Shown: one piece after another, positions 15,985 through 24,170 of the stretch | How positions within the stretch are numbered: position 1 is the stretch's first letter | How the letters are laid out: every line of letters starts with the position of its first letter | Source: Oscillospiraceae bacterium | Lineage (GTDB): Bacteria; Bacillota; Clostridia; Oscillospirales; Ruminococcaceae | Assembly: GCA_018380115.1 (NCBI GenBank) | Contig: JAGZUF010000028.1 | Span: forward strand, 1-26,179 | Direction of reading: 5' to 3' | DNA length: 26,179 nucleotides | Position numbers and translations under genes: made by a program | Notes under the pieces: generated by a model | The model's input: only the letters and a program-made list of their open reading frames with translations | Databases searched by the model: none | What the model was told of the DNA's origin: nothing

Positions 15985-18900
15985 ATGATTTTGAAAGCGC
16001 TGGAGATACAGGGGTTCAAATCGTTCCCGGATAAAACGCGCATTGCAGTAGAGCGCGGCATCACGGGCGTGGTGGGGCCGAACGGCTCGGGCAAATCGAA
16101 TATCTCGGATGCCATCCGCTGGGTGATGGGCGAAACCAGTGCAAAGCAGCTGCGCGGCGGCGGCAAGATGGAAAACGTCATCTTTTCCGGCTCGGCCCAG
16201 CGCGGGCCCATGGGCTTTGCCGCCGTAAGCCTCATCATCGACAATTCAGACCGCGGCATCGACATCGACGCGGACGAGGTGGTGGTGGGCCGCCGCTATT
16301 ACCGTTCGGGCGAGAGCGAATACACCGTCAACGGCCAGAACGTGCGCCTGAAGGATATTTATGAAATGTTTCTGGATACGGGCCTTGGCCGCGACGGCTA
16401 TTCCGTCATCGGCCAGGGGCGCATTGCAGAGACTGTGGGCGCCAAAAGCGCCGAGCGCCGCGAGATATTCGAGGAGGCCAGCGGCATTGCCAAATACCGC
16501 TACCGCAAAAACGAGGCCGAGCGCCGCCTTTCCTCGGCAGAGGAAAACCTGGTGCGCCTGCGCGATATTCTGGCCGAGCTTGAGGGGCGCGTGGGCCCGC
16601 TGGAAAAAGAGAGCGAAAAGGCGAAAAAATACTTAGAGCTGGCCGGGCGGCGCAAAGGGCTGGAAGTGACGCTTTGGACGGACACAGTGCGCCGCGCGAA
16701 AGAGGCCGTGCGCGAGGCGCAGCGCAAAATAGAGATAGCAAATGCAGACTATGCAGACGTGTCGCGGCGCATTGAGGCTGCAGAGGCGGCCACGGCGGAC
16801 ATCCGCGCCGGGATAGAGGCGCTTATCGCGCGCATCGACGAAAAGAACGCCGGCATCCGCACACTGGAGCAGGCCGCCGCAGGGGCGGACGCGCGCATCG
16901 CCGTGCTGGAAAACGACATCCGCCACAACGAGGCCACGGCCGATACCCTGCGCGGCGAACTGCGCGCAGGCAGCGAGGGCGCAAAGGCGCTGGAGGCCGA
17001 GCGCTCCGCCCATGAGGCCCAGCGCGCGGCCCTTGGCGCCGAGATAGAGGCCGCCGCGCAGCGCATTGCCCGGCTGGAGGCCTCGCTGGCAGAGCTGACG
17101 GAAAAAAGCGCCGCCACGGGCGAAAGGCGCGGCCAGCTGGAAGCGCAGCTGACGGCCCTTGCCGCAAGGGCGACTGATTTGAAGGTGGAGGCCGCCGCCG
17201 CCCAGGCGGCGGCGCAGTCTGCCGCTGCGCGCCTTGCCGCCCAAGCAGGCGAGGAGGCCGCCGCGCAGCAGGCCATTGCCGGGCTGGAAGAGCAAAAGCG
17301 CGACACGGACGCCTTTCTGGCGGACGCAGCCGCAGCCGTCACACGTCTTGAAAATATCAAGGCAGGGCTTTCCCTCAAGCTGGAAAGCCGCAAAAGGCTG
17401 CTGGCCGAGGCGCAGGCCGCCCAGCAGGCGTGCGCGCGCGCCGAGGAGGCAGCGCGCAGCCGCGCGGCCCTGCTGCGCGAGCTGGAGCACAGCATGGACG
17501 GCTTTCAGGGTAGCGTGAAAAGCGTGATGAAGGCCGCGGAGGCACGCCGCCTGCGCGGCATCACGGGGCCGGTGTCCACTATCCTCACAGTGCAGCCGGG
17601 CTATGAGACGGCCATTGAGACGGCGCTGGGCTTTGCCCTGCAAAATATCGTGGTAGAGGACGAGACGGCGGCCAAGGCCGCCATGGCGTATTTGAAGGAG
17701 ACAAAGGGCGGGCGCGCCACCTTCCTTCCGCTGGACACCGTGCGCCCCGCCAGCTTTGACGCCCGCAGCCTGCCGCAGGAGGCCGTGTGCGCCTCCAGCC
17801 TGGTGCAGGCAGAGGCAAGGTATGCAAATATTGTGTCCAACCTTTTGGGGCGCATTGTGGTGGTAGACGACATCAACACCGCCTCGCGCGTGGCGCGCGC
17901 GCTGGGCTACCGCAACCGCGTGGTCACGCGGGACGGGCAGGTCATCAACGCGGGCGGCTCGTTCACCGGCGGCAGCGTGTCGCGTTCGGCAGGGCTGTTC
18001 AGCCGCAAGCAGGAGCTGGAAGAGCTTCGCAAAAAGCTGGCCGGCCTTGAAGAAGAGCGGGCCGGCGCGGCAAAGCGCACGCAGGCCGCCGCCGCCGAGG
18101 TGACGCAGCTGGAGGCGCAGCTTACGGCGGCGGAAAGCGAGCTTATCACCGCCGGGGGCGATAAGATACGCGGCGAGGTGGAGACAAAGCGCGTGGACGC
18201 GGCCCTGGCCGCCGCGCGCGAAAACCTGGCCGCGCTGCAGCGCGGCCGGAAAGAGCTGGAGCAGACGCAGGCCCGGCAGGCCGCCGCCGGGGCCGAGGCG
18301 CAGGCGGGCATGCAGCGCGCCGAAGAGCAGGCGCATATTCTGGAGGCAGAGCTGGCCGGCGTATCCGGCACGGACGGCGACTTCCTTGCCGCGCGCACAA
18401 AGCTGGCGGACGAGCTGAGCGAGTGCAAGCTGCACAAGCTGGGCCTTGAAAAGGACGCCGAGGCCCATGCCGCCTCGCTGGAGGCCCTGCGGGGCCGCAC
18501 GGGCGAAAAAGACGAGCGCGCGCGCCAGATAGAGGCCTCCCTGCGCGCGCTGGAGCAGCAGAACGAACAGCACCGCGCCGCCATTGAGGCCGTGCGCGCG
18601 CAGACGCAGCAAAGCCGCGAGGCCATTGCCGCCTGTGAAGAGGAGATACGCGCCCTTGCGCAGCAGCGCCTGGAAAAAGAGGGCGCCACCGCCCAGAACA
18701 CGGCCCTTGTGCGCAGGCTGACGGACGAGCGCGAGGCGCTTGGCCGCGAGGCCGCCCGCCTTGCCGAGCAGAAAGAGCAGAAGGACGCAGAGTATGACGC
18801 AACGGCGGCCAAGCTGTGGGAGGAATACGAGCTCACCCTCTCTGACGCCGAGGCGCTGTGCGTGCCGTTTGAAAGCGCCGCCCAGCTTCGGCGCGACGTG

Positions 18901-19545
18901 GGCGAGGTGCGCGCCAGAATACGCGCGCTGGGCAATGTGAACGTGGGCGCCATCGACGAGTATGCCGAGGTGCGCGCGCGCTACGACTACATGCGCGCCC
19001 AGGTGGCGGATGTAGAGCAGAGCAAGGCGGAGCTGGAAAAGATGATAGCCTCGCTTGCGGCCGAGATGCGCAGCATGTTTACACAGAGCTTCGAGGCCAT
19101 CAACCGCAATTTCGGGCGCATCTTTGCCGAGCTGTTCGGCGGCGGCAGCGCCAGCCTGAAGCTGGAGGACGAGGCCGATGTGCTGGAAAGCGGCATCGAA
19201 ATAGAGGTGGCCCCGCCGGGCAAGATTATCAAGAACCTGTCGGCGCTCTCAGGCGGCGAACAGGCGCTGGTGGCCATCAGCATCTATTTTGCCATCCTTG
19301 CGGTGAACCCCGCGCCGTTCTGCGTGCTGGACGAGATAGAGGCCGCGCTGGACGACGTGAACGTCACCCGCTTCGCGCAGTATCTGCGGCGCATCTGCGG
19401 CTCCACGCAGTTCATCGTCATCACGCACCGCCGCGGCACCATGGAGGAGGCCGACGTGCTGTACGGCGTCACCATGCAGGAGGACGGCGTCTCAAAGCTG
19501 CTTCGGCTGGACGTGAACCACGTGGACGCGAGCCTTGTGAACTGA
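15985..19545 (+). CDS. smc: Chromosome segregation protein SMC
   Basis: SMC is the ATPase of the bacterial condensin (with ScpA and ScpB, not in this window) that organises and separates chromosomes. The 1186-residue product has the full layout: N-terminal ATPase half with Walker A GPNGSGKS (K37), a long coiled coil, a hinge domain around residues 510-665 (with GFALQNIVVEDE and GGSFTGGS), a returning coiled coil, and the C-terminal half with signature LSGGEQ (1088-1093) and Walker B VLDEIEAALDD (D1116, E1117). The coils are very rich in Ala, Glu and Arg, as expected at high GC. ATG 15985 follows GGAAAGGAAA (15968-15977) and gives the standard N-terminus MILKALEIQGFKSF; an earlier in-frame ATG at 15955 lacks a site. 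Confidence 0.97.
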   Translation: MILKALEIQGFKSFPDKTRIAVERGITGVVGPNGSGKSNISDAIRWVMGETSAKQLRGGGKMENVIFSGSAQRGPMGFAAVSLIIDNSDRGIDIDADEVVVGRRYYRSGESEYTVNGQNVRLKDIYEMFLDTGLGRDGYSVIGQGRIAETVGAKSAERREIFEEASGIAKYRYRKNEAERRLSSAEENLVRLRDILAELEGRVGPLEKESEKAKKYLELAGRRKGLEVTLWTDTVRRAKEAVREAQRKIEIANADYADVSRRIEAAEAATADIRAGIEALIARIDEKNAGIRTLEQAAAGADARIAVLENDIRHNEATADTLRGELRAGSEGAKALEAERSAHEAQRAALGAEIEAAAQRIARLEASLAELTEKSAATGERRGQLEAQLTALAARATDLKVEAAAAQAAAQSAAARLAAQAGEEAAAQQAIAGLEEQKRDTDAFLADAAAAVTRLENIKAGLSLKLESRKRLLAEAQAAQQACARAEEAARSRAALLRELEHSMDGFQGSVKSVMKAAEARRLRGITGPVSTILTVQPGYETAIETALGFALQNIVVEDETAAKAAMAYLKETKGGRATFLPLDTVRPASFDARSLPQEAVCASSLVQAEARYANIVSNLLGRIVVVDDINTASRVARALGYRNRVVTRDGQVINAGGSFTGGSVSRSAGLFSRKQELEELRKKLAGLEEERAGAAKRTQAAAAEVTQLEAQLTAAESELITAGGDKIRGEVETKRVDAALAAARENLAALQRGRKELEQTQARQAAAGAEAQAGMQRAEEQAHILEAELAGVSGTDGDFLAARTKLADELSECKLHKLGLEKDAEAHAASLEALRGRTGEKDERARQIEASLRALEQQNEQHRAAIEAVRAQTQQSREAIAACEEEIRALAQQRLEKEGATAQNTALVRRLTDEREALGREAARLAEQKEQKDAEYDATAAKLWEEYELTLSDAEALCVPFESAAQLRRDVGEVRARIRALGNVNVGAIDEYAEVRARYDYMRAQVADVEQSKAELEKMIASLAAEMRSMFTQSFEAINRNFGRIFAELFGGGSASLKLEDEADVLESGIEIEVAPPGKIIKNLSALSGGEQALVAISIYFAILAVNPAPFCVLDEIEAALDDVNVTRFAQYLRRICGSTQFIVITHRRGTMEEADVLYGVTMQEDGVSKLLRLDVNHVDASLVN

Positions 19546-19567
19546 ACCAAGGGAAAGGAAGAACACT

Positions 19568-20479
19568 ATGGGCTTTTTTGAAAAACTGGGCCAGGGCCTG
19601 AAAAAGACGAGGGATTCCATCTTCGGCACCATTGCCGATATGGTCTCGGCGGGCGAAATCACAGACGAACTGTATGACGAGCTGGAGGAACAGCTCATTC
19701 TGGCCGACACCGGCGCGGGCGTGGCCGTGCAGCTTGTGGACGAGCTGCGCGCGCGCGTGCGCAGCCAGCGGCTGAAAACCGGCGACGAGGCGCTGGCCGC
19801 TTTGAAGGACATTGTGAAAGAGCATATGCAGGCCGAAAGGCAGTTCGACCTCTCCGGCCATCCGGCGGTCATCCTCATCATTGGCGTGAACGGCGTGGGC
19901 AAAACGACGTCCATTGCAAAGCTGGCCCACTATTACAGGGACGCGGGCAAAACGGTGCTTCTGGCCGCGGGCGACACCTTCCGCGCCGCCGCGGCCGAAC
20001 AGCTTGGCGTGTGGGCCCAGCGCGCGGGCGTGCCCATGGTGCGCCACCAGGAGGGGGCAGACCCCGCCGCCGTGGTATTCGATGCGGTGCAGTCCGCCGC
20101 GGCAAAGGGCACGGACATCGTCATCTGCGATACGGCGGGCCGCCTGCACAATAAAAAGAACCTCATGGCCGAGCTTGCCAAAATAAGCCGCGCCGTGGGC
20201 AAGGCCTGCCCGGCCGCCAGCGTGGAGACGCTGCTGGTGCTGGACGCCATCACCGGGCAGAACGCCATCAGCCAGGCGCAGGAGTTTATCGACGCCGCGG
20301 GCGCCACGGGCGTGGTGCTCACCAAGCTGGACGGCACGGCCAAGGGCGGCGCCGCCATCAGCGTAAAGGAAAAGCTGGGCCTGCCCGTGCGCTTTGTGGG
20401 CGTGGGCGAGGGCATGGACGATTTGATGCCCTTCGACGCCGGGGCCTTTGTGGACGCGCTGTTTTTGCGCGAAGACTGA
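19568..20479 (+). CDS. ftsY: Signal recognition particle receptor FtsY
   Basis: FtsY is the membrane-associated GTPase that receives ribosome-SRP complexes. The 303-residue product begins directly with the N domain (MGFFEKLGQGLKKTRDSI, amphipathic) and lacks the long acidic A domain of the E. coli protein, as usual in Gram-positives. The G domain has P-loop GVNGVGKTT (K112), DTFRAAAAEQL, DTAGRLHNKKNL, TKLDGTAKGG and VGVGEGMDDLMPF. AAAGGAAG precedes the ATG. It follows smc by 22 bp. The SRP partner genes ylxM-ffh, often next, are not here. Confidence 0.97.
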   Translation: MGFFEKLGQGLKKTRDSIFGTIADMVSAGEITDELYDELEEQLILADTGAGVAVQLVDELRARVRSQRLKTGDEALAALKDIVKEHMQAERQFDLSGHPAVILIIGVNGVGKTTSIAKLAHYYRDAGKTVLLAAGDTFRAAAAEQLGVWAQRAGVPMVRHQEGADPAAVVFDAVQSAAAKGTDIVICDTAGRLHNKKNLMAELAKISRAVGKACPAASVETLLVLDAITGQNAISQAQEFIDAAGATGVVLTKLDGTAKGGAAISVKEKLGLPVRFVGVGEGMDDLMPFDAGAFVDALFLRED

Positions 20480-20515
20480 AGGGCCGCAAAGAAATCTTCA
20501 CATTTGAGGTGTAAT

Positions 20516-21202
20516 ATGGAATTTGTCGCAGCCACCAACAACGCCCACAAGCTGGCGGAGATGCGCCGCATCCTTGTGCGCATGGGGCACACCGTGCTCT
20601 CGCAGCGCGAGGCGGGCGTCCTGCTGGAGCCGGAGGAAACCGGCGCCACCTTTGAGGCAAACGCCGCCATCAAGGCGCAGGCCGTCTGCGAGGCGTGCAG
20701 AAAGCCCACCATTGCGGATGACTCCGGCCTGTGCGTGGATGCGCTGGGCGGCGCGCCGGGGGTGTATTCGGCGCGCTATTCGGGCGTGCACGGCGACGAC
20801 GGCGCCAACAACCGCAAGCTGCTGGCCGCGCTGGAGGGCGTGCCCGCTGCGCGGCGCGCGGCGCATTTTACAAGCGCCGTGTGCGTGTGGCTGCCGGGTG
20901 GGCGCCACGCAGTGTATGTGGGCCGGTGCCCTGGCGCCATCGGCTTTGAGGAAAAGGGAGAAAACGGCTTTGGGTACGACCCGCTGTTCATCCCGGACGA
21001 GGTGGGCCTGCCGGGCCGGGGCGCGGCATGCGAGGCAAACGCCGCGCAGCGCACCTACGCCCAGCTTTCGGCGGACGAAAAGGACGCCATCAGCCACCGC
21101 GCCCGCGCGCTGGCCCTGATGGAGCGGGAACTGCCCGCCTTCCTTGCGGATACAGGTATTCTGGGGGCCGTGTGCGGCCCTGCCTGCCCGCCGAAAGAAT
21201 AA
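20516..21202 (+). CDS. rdgB: dITP/XTP pyrophosphatase (RdgB/HAM1 family)
   Basis: This enzyme hydrolyses non-canonical purine triphosphates (ITP, dITP, XTP) to keep them out of DNA and RNA. The 228-residue protein has the family blocks AATNNAHKLAEM, IADDSGLCVDALGGAPGVYSARYSG, ENGFGYDPLF and ISHRARAL. Two points differ from a typical 195-200-residue member: about a dozen extra residues (around GRGAACEANAAQR) between GYDPLFIPDE and the QLSADEK helix, and a C-terminal tail of about 25 residues. ATG 20516 follows GAGGTG (20506-20511); an upstream in-frame TTG is rejected. It lies 36 bp after ftsY. Confidence 0.93.
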   Translation: MEFVAATNNAHKLAEMRRILVRMGHTVLSQREAGVLLEPEETGATFEANAAIKAQAVCEACRKPTIADDSGLCVDALGGAPGVYSARYSGVHGDDGANNRKLLAALEGVPAARRAAHFTSAVCVWLPGGRHAVYVGRCPGAIGFEEKGENGFGYDPLFIPDEVGLPGRGAACEANAAQRTYAQLSADEKDAISHRARALALMERELPAFLADTGILGAVCGPACPPKE

Positions 21203-21236
21203 AACACAGGCTGCAAAGCTGGAAAGGAAGCCATTT

Positions 21237-21536
21237 ATGCTGACAAGCAAACAGCGCGCCATCCTGCGAAAAGAGGCGCAGGCCCTGCCCGTGGTGTTTC
21301 AGGTGGGCAAGGGCGAAATAGACGAGGCGCTTGTAAAAAGCACGGCCGAATGCCTGGCCGCGCGCGAGCTTATCAAAATGAAGGTGTTGGAAAACAGCAT
21401 GTATACCCCGCGCGAGGCGGCGGACACGCTGGCCGAAAAGACGGGGGCAGACTGCGTGCAGGTGATAGGCTCGAAGTTCGTGCTGTACCTGCAAAAGAAA
21501 AAAGAGTCGAAATACGCTGCGCTTTTGAAGGGCTGA
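21237..21536 (+). CDS. yhbY: YhbY-family (CRM domain) RNA-binding protein
   Basis: The 99-residue product is a single CRM domain, a fold found in proteins associated with pre-50S ribosomal subunits. It aligns with YhbY/YqeI through LTSKQRAILRKEA, LPVVFQVGKGEI, ELIKMKVLEN and CVQVIGSKFVLY. ATG 21237 follows GGAAAGGAAG (21221-21230). It sits three bases before nadD, as in Bacillus (yqeI-nadD-yqeK-rsfS). Confidence 0.93.
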   Translation: MLTSKQRAILRKEAQALPVVFQVGKGEIDEALVKSTAECLAARELIKMKVLENSMYTPREAADTLAEKTGADCVQVIGSKFVLYLQKKKESKYAALLKG

Positions 21537-21539
21537 ACA

Positions 21540-22175
21540 ATGGAAAAGCTGCTTTTGTTCGGCGGCACGTTCGACCCGCCCCACAACGGCCATATGGCGC
21601 TGCTTTCGGCCTGTCTTGCCGCCGTGCGGCCCCACAGGGCGCTGGTAATGCCCGCGGGCGTGCCGCCCCACAAGCAGGCCAGCGCCACGCCCGGCCCCCT
21701 GCGCGCCGAGATGTGCGGCTGCTTTAAGGCGCTTTCACCCTGTGTGGAGGTGAGCCGGTGGGAGCTGGGCCAGGGCGGCAGGAATTATACGGTAGATACG
21801 CTTCGCATGCTGAAAAATGCCTTTCCGGGCGCGCGGCTGCACCTGTGCCTTGGCAGCGACATGCTGCTTTCGTTTTGCGAATGGCGGTGCTGGCGCGAGA
21901 TACTGCGCCTTTCGGCGCTGGTGGTGCACAGCCGGGAAAACGGCGACGGGCCCGCCCTTTCTGCCGCCGCGCAGGCGCTTGAGGCACAAGGGGCCGAGGT
22001 TATTTTCGCGCCCGGCACGGTGCTGGAAATATCCAGCACGCAGGTGCGCGCCCTGGCGGCGCGCGGCGGGGATATTTCGCACCTTGTGCCGCCCGGGGTG
22101 CGGCGCGTCATCCTGCGCGAAGGGCTGTACTGCGGCGGCGCACATATCATCCACAAGGAGGCCCGGGGCCATTGA
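21540..22175 (+). CDS. nadD: Nicotinate-nucleotide adenylyltransferase
   Basis: NadD joins nicotinate mononucleotide with ATP to give deamido-NAD in NAD synthesis. The 211-residue product has the nucleotidyltransferase signature GGTFDPPHNGH (H15-x-x-H18) and the second motif ISSTQVR (164-170). ATG 21540 follows GAAGG at the end of yhbY. Its stop overlaps the TTG start of yqeK (TTGA), a common coupling of this pair. Confidence 0.96.
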   Translation: MEKLLLFGGTFDPPHNGHMALLSACLAAVRPHRALVMPAGVPPHKQASATPGPLRAEMCGCFKALSPCVEVSRWELGQGGRNYTVDTLRMLKNAFPGARLHLCLGSDMLLSFCEWRCWREILRLSALVVHSRENGDGPALSAAAQALEAQGAEVIFAPGTVLEISSTQVRALAARGGDISHLVPPGVRRVILREGLYCGGAHIIHKEARGH

Positions 22176-22795
22176 TTACACGGAAGGAAGCCGCGCGGCT
22201 GGCCAAGCGCACGCTCAGCCAGCGGCGCTACGAGCATACGCGCAATGTGGAAAAGCTGGCCGTGCGCCTGGCAGAGCGCAACGGCGTAAGCGAGGAAAAG
22301 GCGGCGCTTGCCGCCCTTTTGCACGACATTGCCAAAGAGCTGCCGAAAGACAGAATGTTGCAGATAATCACGGAAAATGCTATAATAGCGAAGGATGCGG
22401 CCAGGCACCTGCCGCCTGTGTGGCACGGTGCGGCCGCAGCCGTGCTTGCAAAAACAGAATACGGCGTGGAGGATGAAGAAATTCTCTCCGCCATCCGCTG
22501 CCATACCACCGGCAAGCCCCATATGTCCAAGCTGGACAAAGTGCTGTATCTGGCGGATATGGCAAGCTACGAGCGGACATACCCCGAGGCTGCCGCCCTG
22601 CGGGAGCATGCGCTGAAAGACCTGGACAAAACCATGGTAGAGGCGCTGGGCATGTCCATCAGCTGGCTGAAAGAGACGGGCAAGCCTGTGGACGAGCTCT
22701 CTCTGCAGGCCTATGCACAGCTTCGTGCAGAGCTTTACGGAGGAAACGCCAGTGGAACAACGCCAAGCTCCGAAGCCGGCCCCAAGGCAGATTGA
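22172..22795 (+). CDS. yqeK: YqeK-family HD-domain bis(5'-nucleosyl)-tetraphosphatase (Ap4A hydrolase)
   Basis: YqeK proteins are HD-domain metal hydrolases shown in Firmicutes to split diadenosine tetraphosphate (Ap4A) symmetrically to two ADP. The 207-residue product has the metal ligands in order: H22, H51-D52 with K55 (LLHDIAKEL), H85, H111 and D129 (in KVLYLADM). The start is TTG 22172, overlapping the nadD stop, with AAGGAGG (22155-22161) upstream. The last 15 residues or so are low-complexity and coincide with the overlapping start of the next gene, which begins inside yqeK. Confidence 0.92.
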   Translation: MITRKEAARLAKRTLSQRRYEHTRNVEKLAVRLAERNGVSEEKAALAALLHDIAKELPKDRMLQIITENAIIAKDAARHLPPVWHGAAAAVLAKTEYGVEDEEILSAIRCHTTGKPHMSKLDKVLYLADMASYERTYPEAAALREHALKDLDKTMVEALGMSISWLKETGKPVDELSLQAYAQLRAELYGGNASGTTPSSEAGPKAD

Positions 22796-24140
22796 CATTT
22801 CCCGTGCGCGCAGGCGCGGCGCCATGCAGGCGCCCGCAGTGCGCGCCGCGCAGAGCTGCCGCCCCGCCCCGCAGCAGGCGGCCCGGCCGGGCGCGCGCCC
22901 GGCGCCCGGCACAGCCGCGGCACGGAATGGTGCGCGGCCCGCAGCGCGGCGCGGAAAAGGGCGGCGCGGCAGGGGCAAAACGGCCCTTGCGGCGGCTGCC
23001 AGCGCGCTGTGCGTGCTGTGCCTGTGTGCGGGCGGGCTGTATCTTTATGCCAAGGCAAAGCTGAACGGCGGCAACGCCGCGGTGCAGAACGCCAGCGGCG
23101 TGAACGAGCTGGTGCCGCCTGAATTGCAGGAAGAACAAATGAACCTTCTTGTGCTTGGCCTGGATTATGACGACGAGCAGAACGCAAACGAGGCCGAGCT
23201 GGGTGTGGTGCGCTCGAAGGAAAACCCCATGGCGGATATGCTGCTGTATGTGCAGTATAATAAGAGTACAAAGCAGCTTCGCATGCTGCAGGTGCCGCGC
23301 GACATGTTTGTGGTAACAGACGAAAGCTGGCACGGCTACACCATGGGCACGGGCAAAATAAACGCAGTGTTCGCCCACGGCCCGAATGAAAACAAGGTGC
23401 AGAATATCGTGGATGTGTTCAACCAGCAGCTGAAACTGCCGGTAGACCACTATATCACCATTGATATGGAGCATTTCAAGGATATGTTCGCGGCCTTCGG
23501 CGGCGAGGAGTGGGCGCTGGAGGTATATGTGCCCACCGAGCTGAACTATTACAAGGACGGCGTGCTGCAAAGCCATCTTGAGCCGGGCTACCAGTACCTG
23601 AAGGCCGAGGAGCTGGAGTTTTTCCTGCGCTGCCGCGAAGACCTTGAAAACACCCCACGCGGCGATTTTGACCGCCTGAACAACCAGCGCTATTTCTATT
23701 CGGCCCTGTTCCGCTATATGCGCACCATGTCCGTGGGCGAGATGATGCGCCTTGTGCCATGGGCGCTGAATTATGTGGAGACGGACATCGACCCCGTGCA
23801 GTGCGTGGCGCTGGCGCTGAGTGTGATGGAGGTGCCGGACGAGAACATCTCCATGGGCCGTTTGCCCATGTACGGCACGCAGACGTATTACAACACATAC
23901 CATTATGTGTCGGATGTAGCGCCCCGGCAAGCGGCAGATTTCCTGAACCAGTATTTCCGGGCGGCCGAGGCGCCCGTGCCGGCAGAGGAGCTTCACTTTG
24001 CCGCAAACGGCGGGGCCGAGGCGTCAAACGGCATTGTGATTGACGCTGAAATGAGCCACATCGGCGGCGACGGCATGGTAGAGCAGGGCGCGGGCGCACA
24101 AAGCGGCGCGCCCCAAAGCGCGGGGGAAGGCCCCGCATGA
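22752..24140 (+). CDS. LCP (LytR-CpsA-Psr) family protein, tandem copy 1
   Basis: LCP proteins are membrane enzymes that attach wall teichoic acid or other glycopolymers from lipid carriers to peptidoglycan. This 462-residue protein has a basic Arg/Pro/Ala-rich cytoplasmic tail (1-76), one membrane segment (about 77-100), then an extracellular LCP domain (about 129-410) with NLLVLGLDYDD, ADMLLYVQYN, LQVPRDMFV, KINAVFAHG, DHYITIDMEHF and DFDRLNNQRYF. The tail starts with QIDISRARR and the C-terminus carries IDAEMSHIGGDGMV; both recur in the next gene. GTG 22752 is 8 bases after GGAGG (22739-22743), so it overlaps yqeK by 44 bp; an ATG at 22713 lacks a site. The substrate cannot be read from sequence. 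Confidence 0.88.
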   Translation: MEQRQAPKPAPRQIDISRARRRGAMQAPAVRAAQSCRPAPQQAARPGARPAPGTAAARNGARPAARRGKGRRGRGKTALAAAASALCVLCLCAGGLYLYAKAKLNGGNAAVQNASGVNELVPPELQEEQMNLLVLGLDYDDEQNANEAELGVVRSKENPMADMLLYVQYNKSTKQLRMLQVPRDMFVVTDESWHGYTMGTGKINAVFAHGPNENKVQNIVDVFNQQLKLPVDHYITIDMEHFKDMFAAFGGEEWALEVYVPTELNYYKDGVLQSHLEPGYQYLKAEELEFFLRCREDLENTPRGDFDRLNNQRYFYSALFRYMRTMSVGEMMRLVPWALNYVETDIDPVQCVALALSVMEVPDENISMGRLPMYGTQTYYNTYHYVSDVAPRQAADFLNQYFRAAEAPVPAEELHFAANGGAEASNGIVIDAEMSHIGGDGMVEQGAGAQSGAPQSAGEGPA

Positions 24141-24170
24141 ACATGAACAAAGAAATTCGGAGGGAACGCC

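Noticed and set aside
16633..18612. Open frame of 659 codons on the minus strand opposite smc
   Set aside because: It mirrors the repetitive Ala/Glu/Arg codons of the SMC coiled coil and has low-complexity Gly/Leu/Ala/Arg content with no family features.
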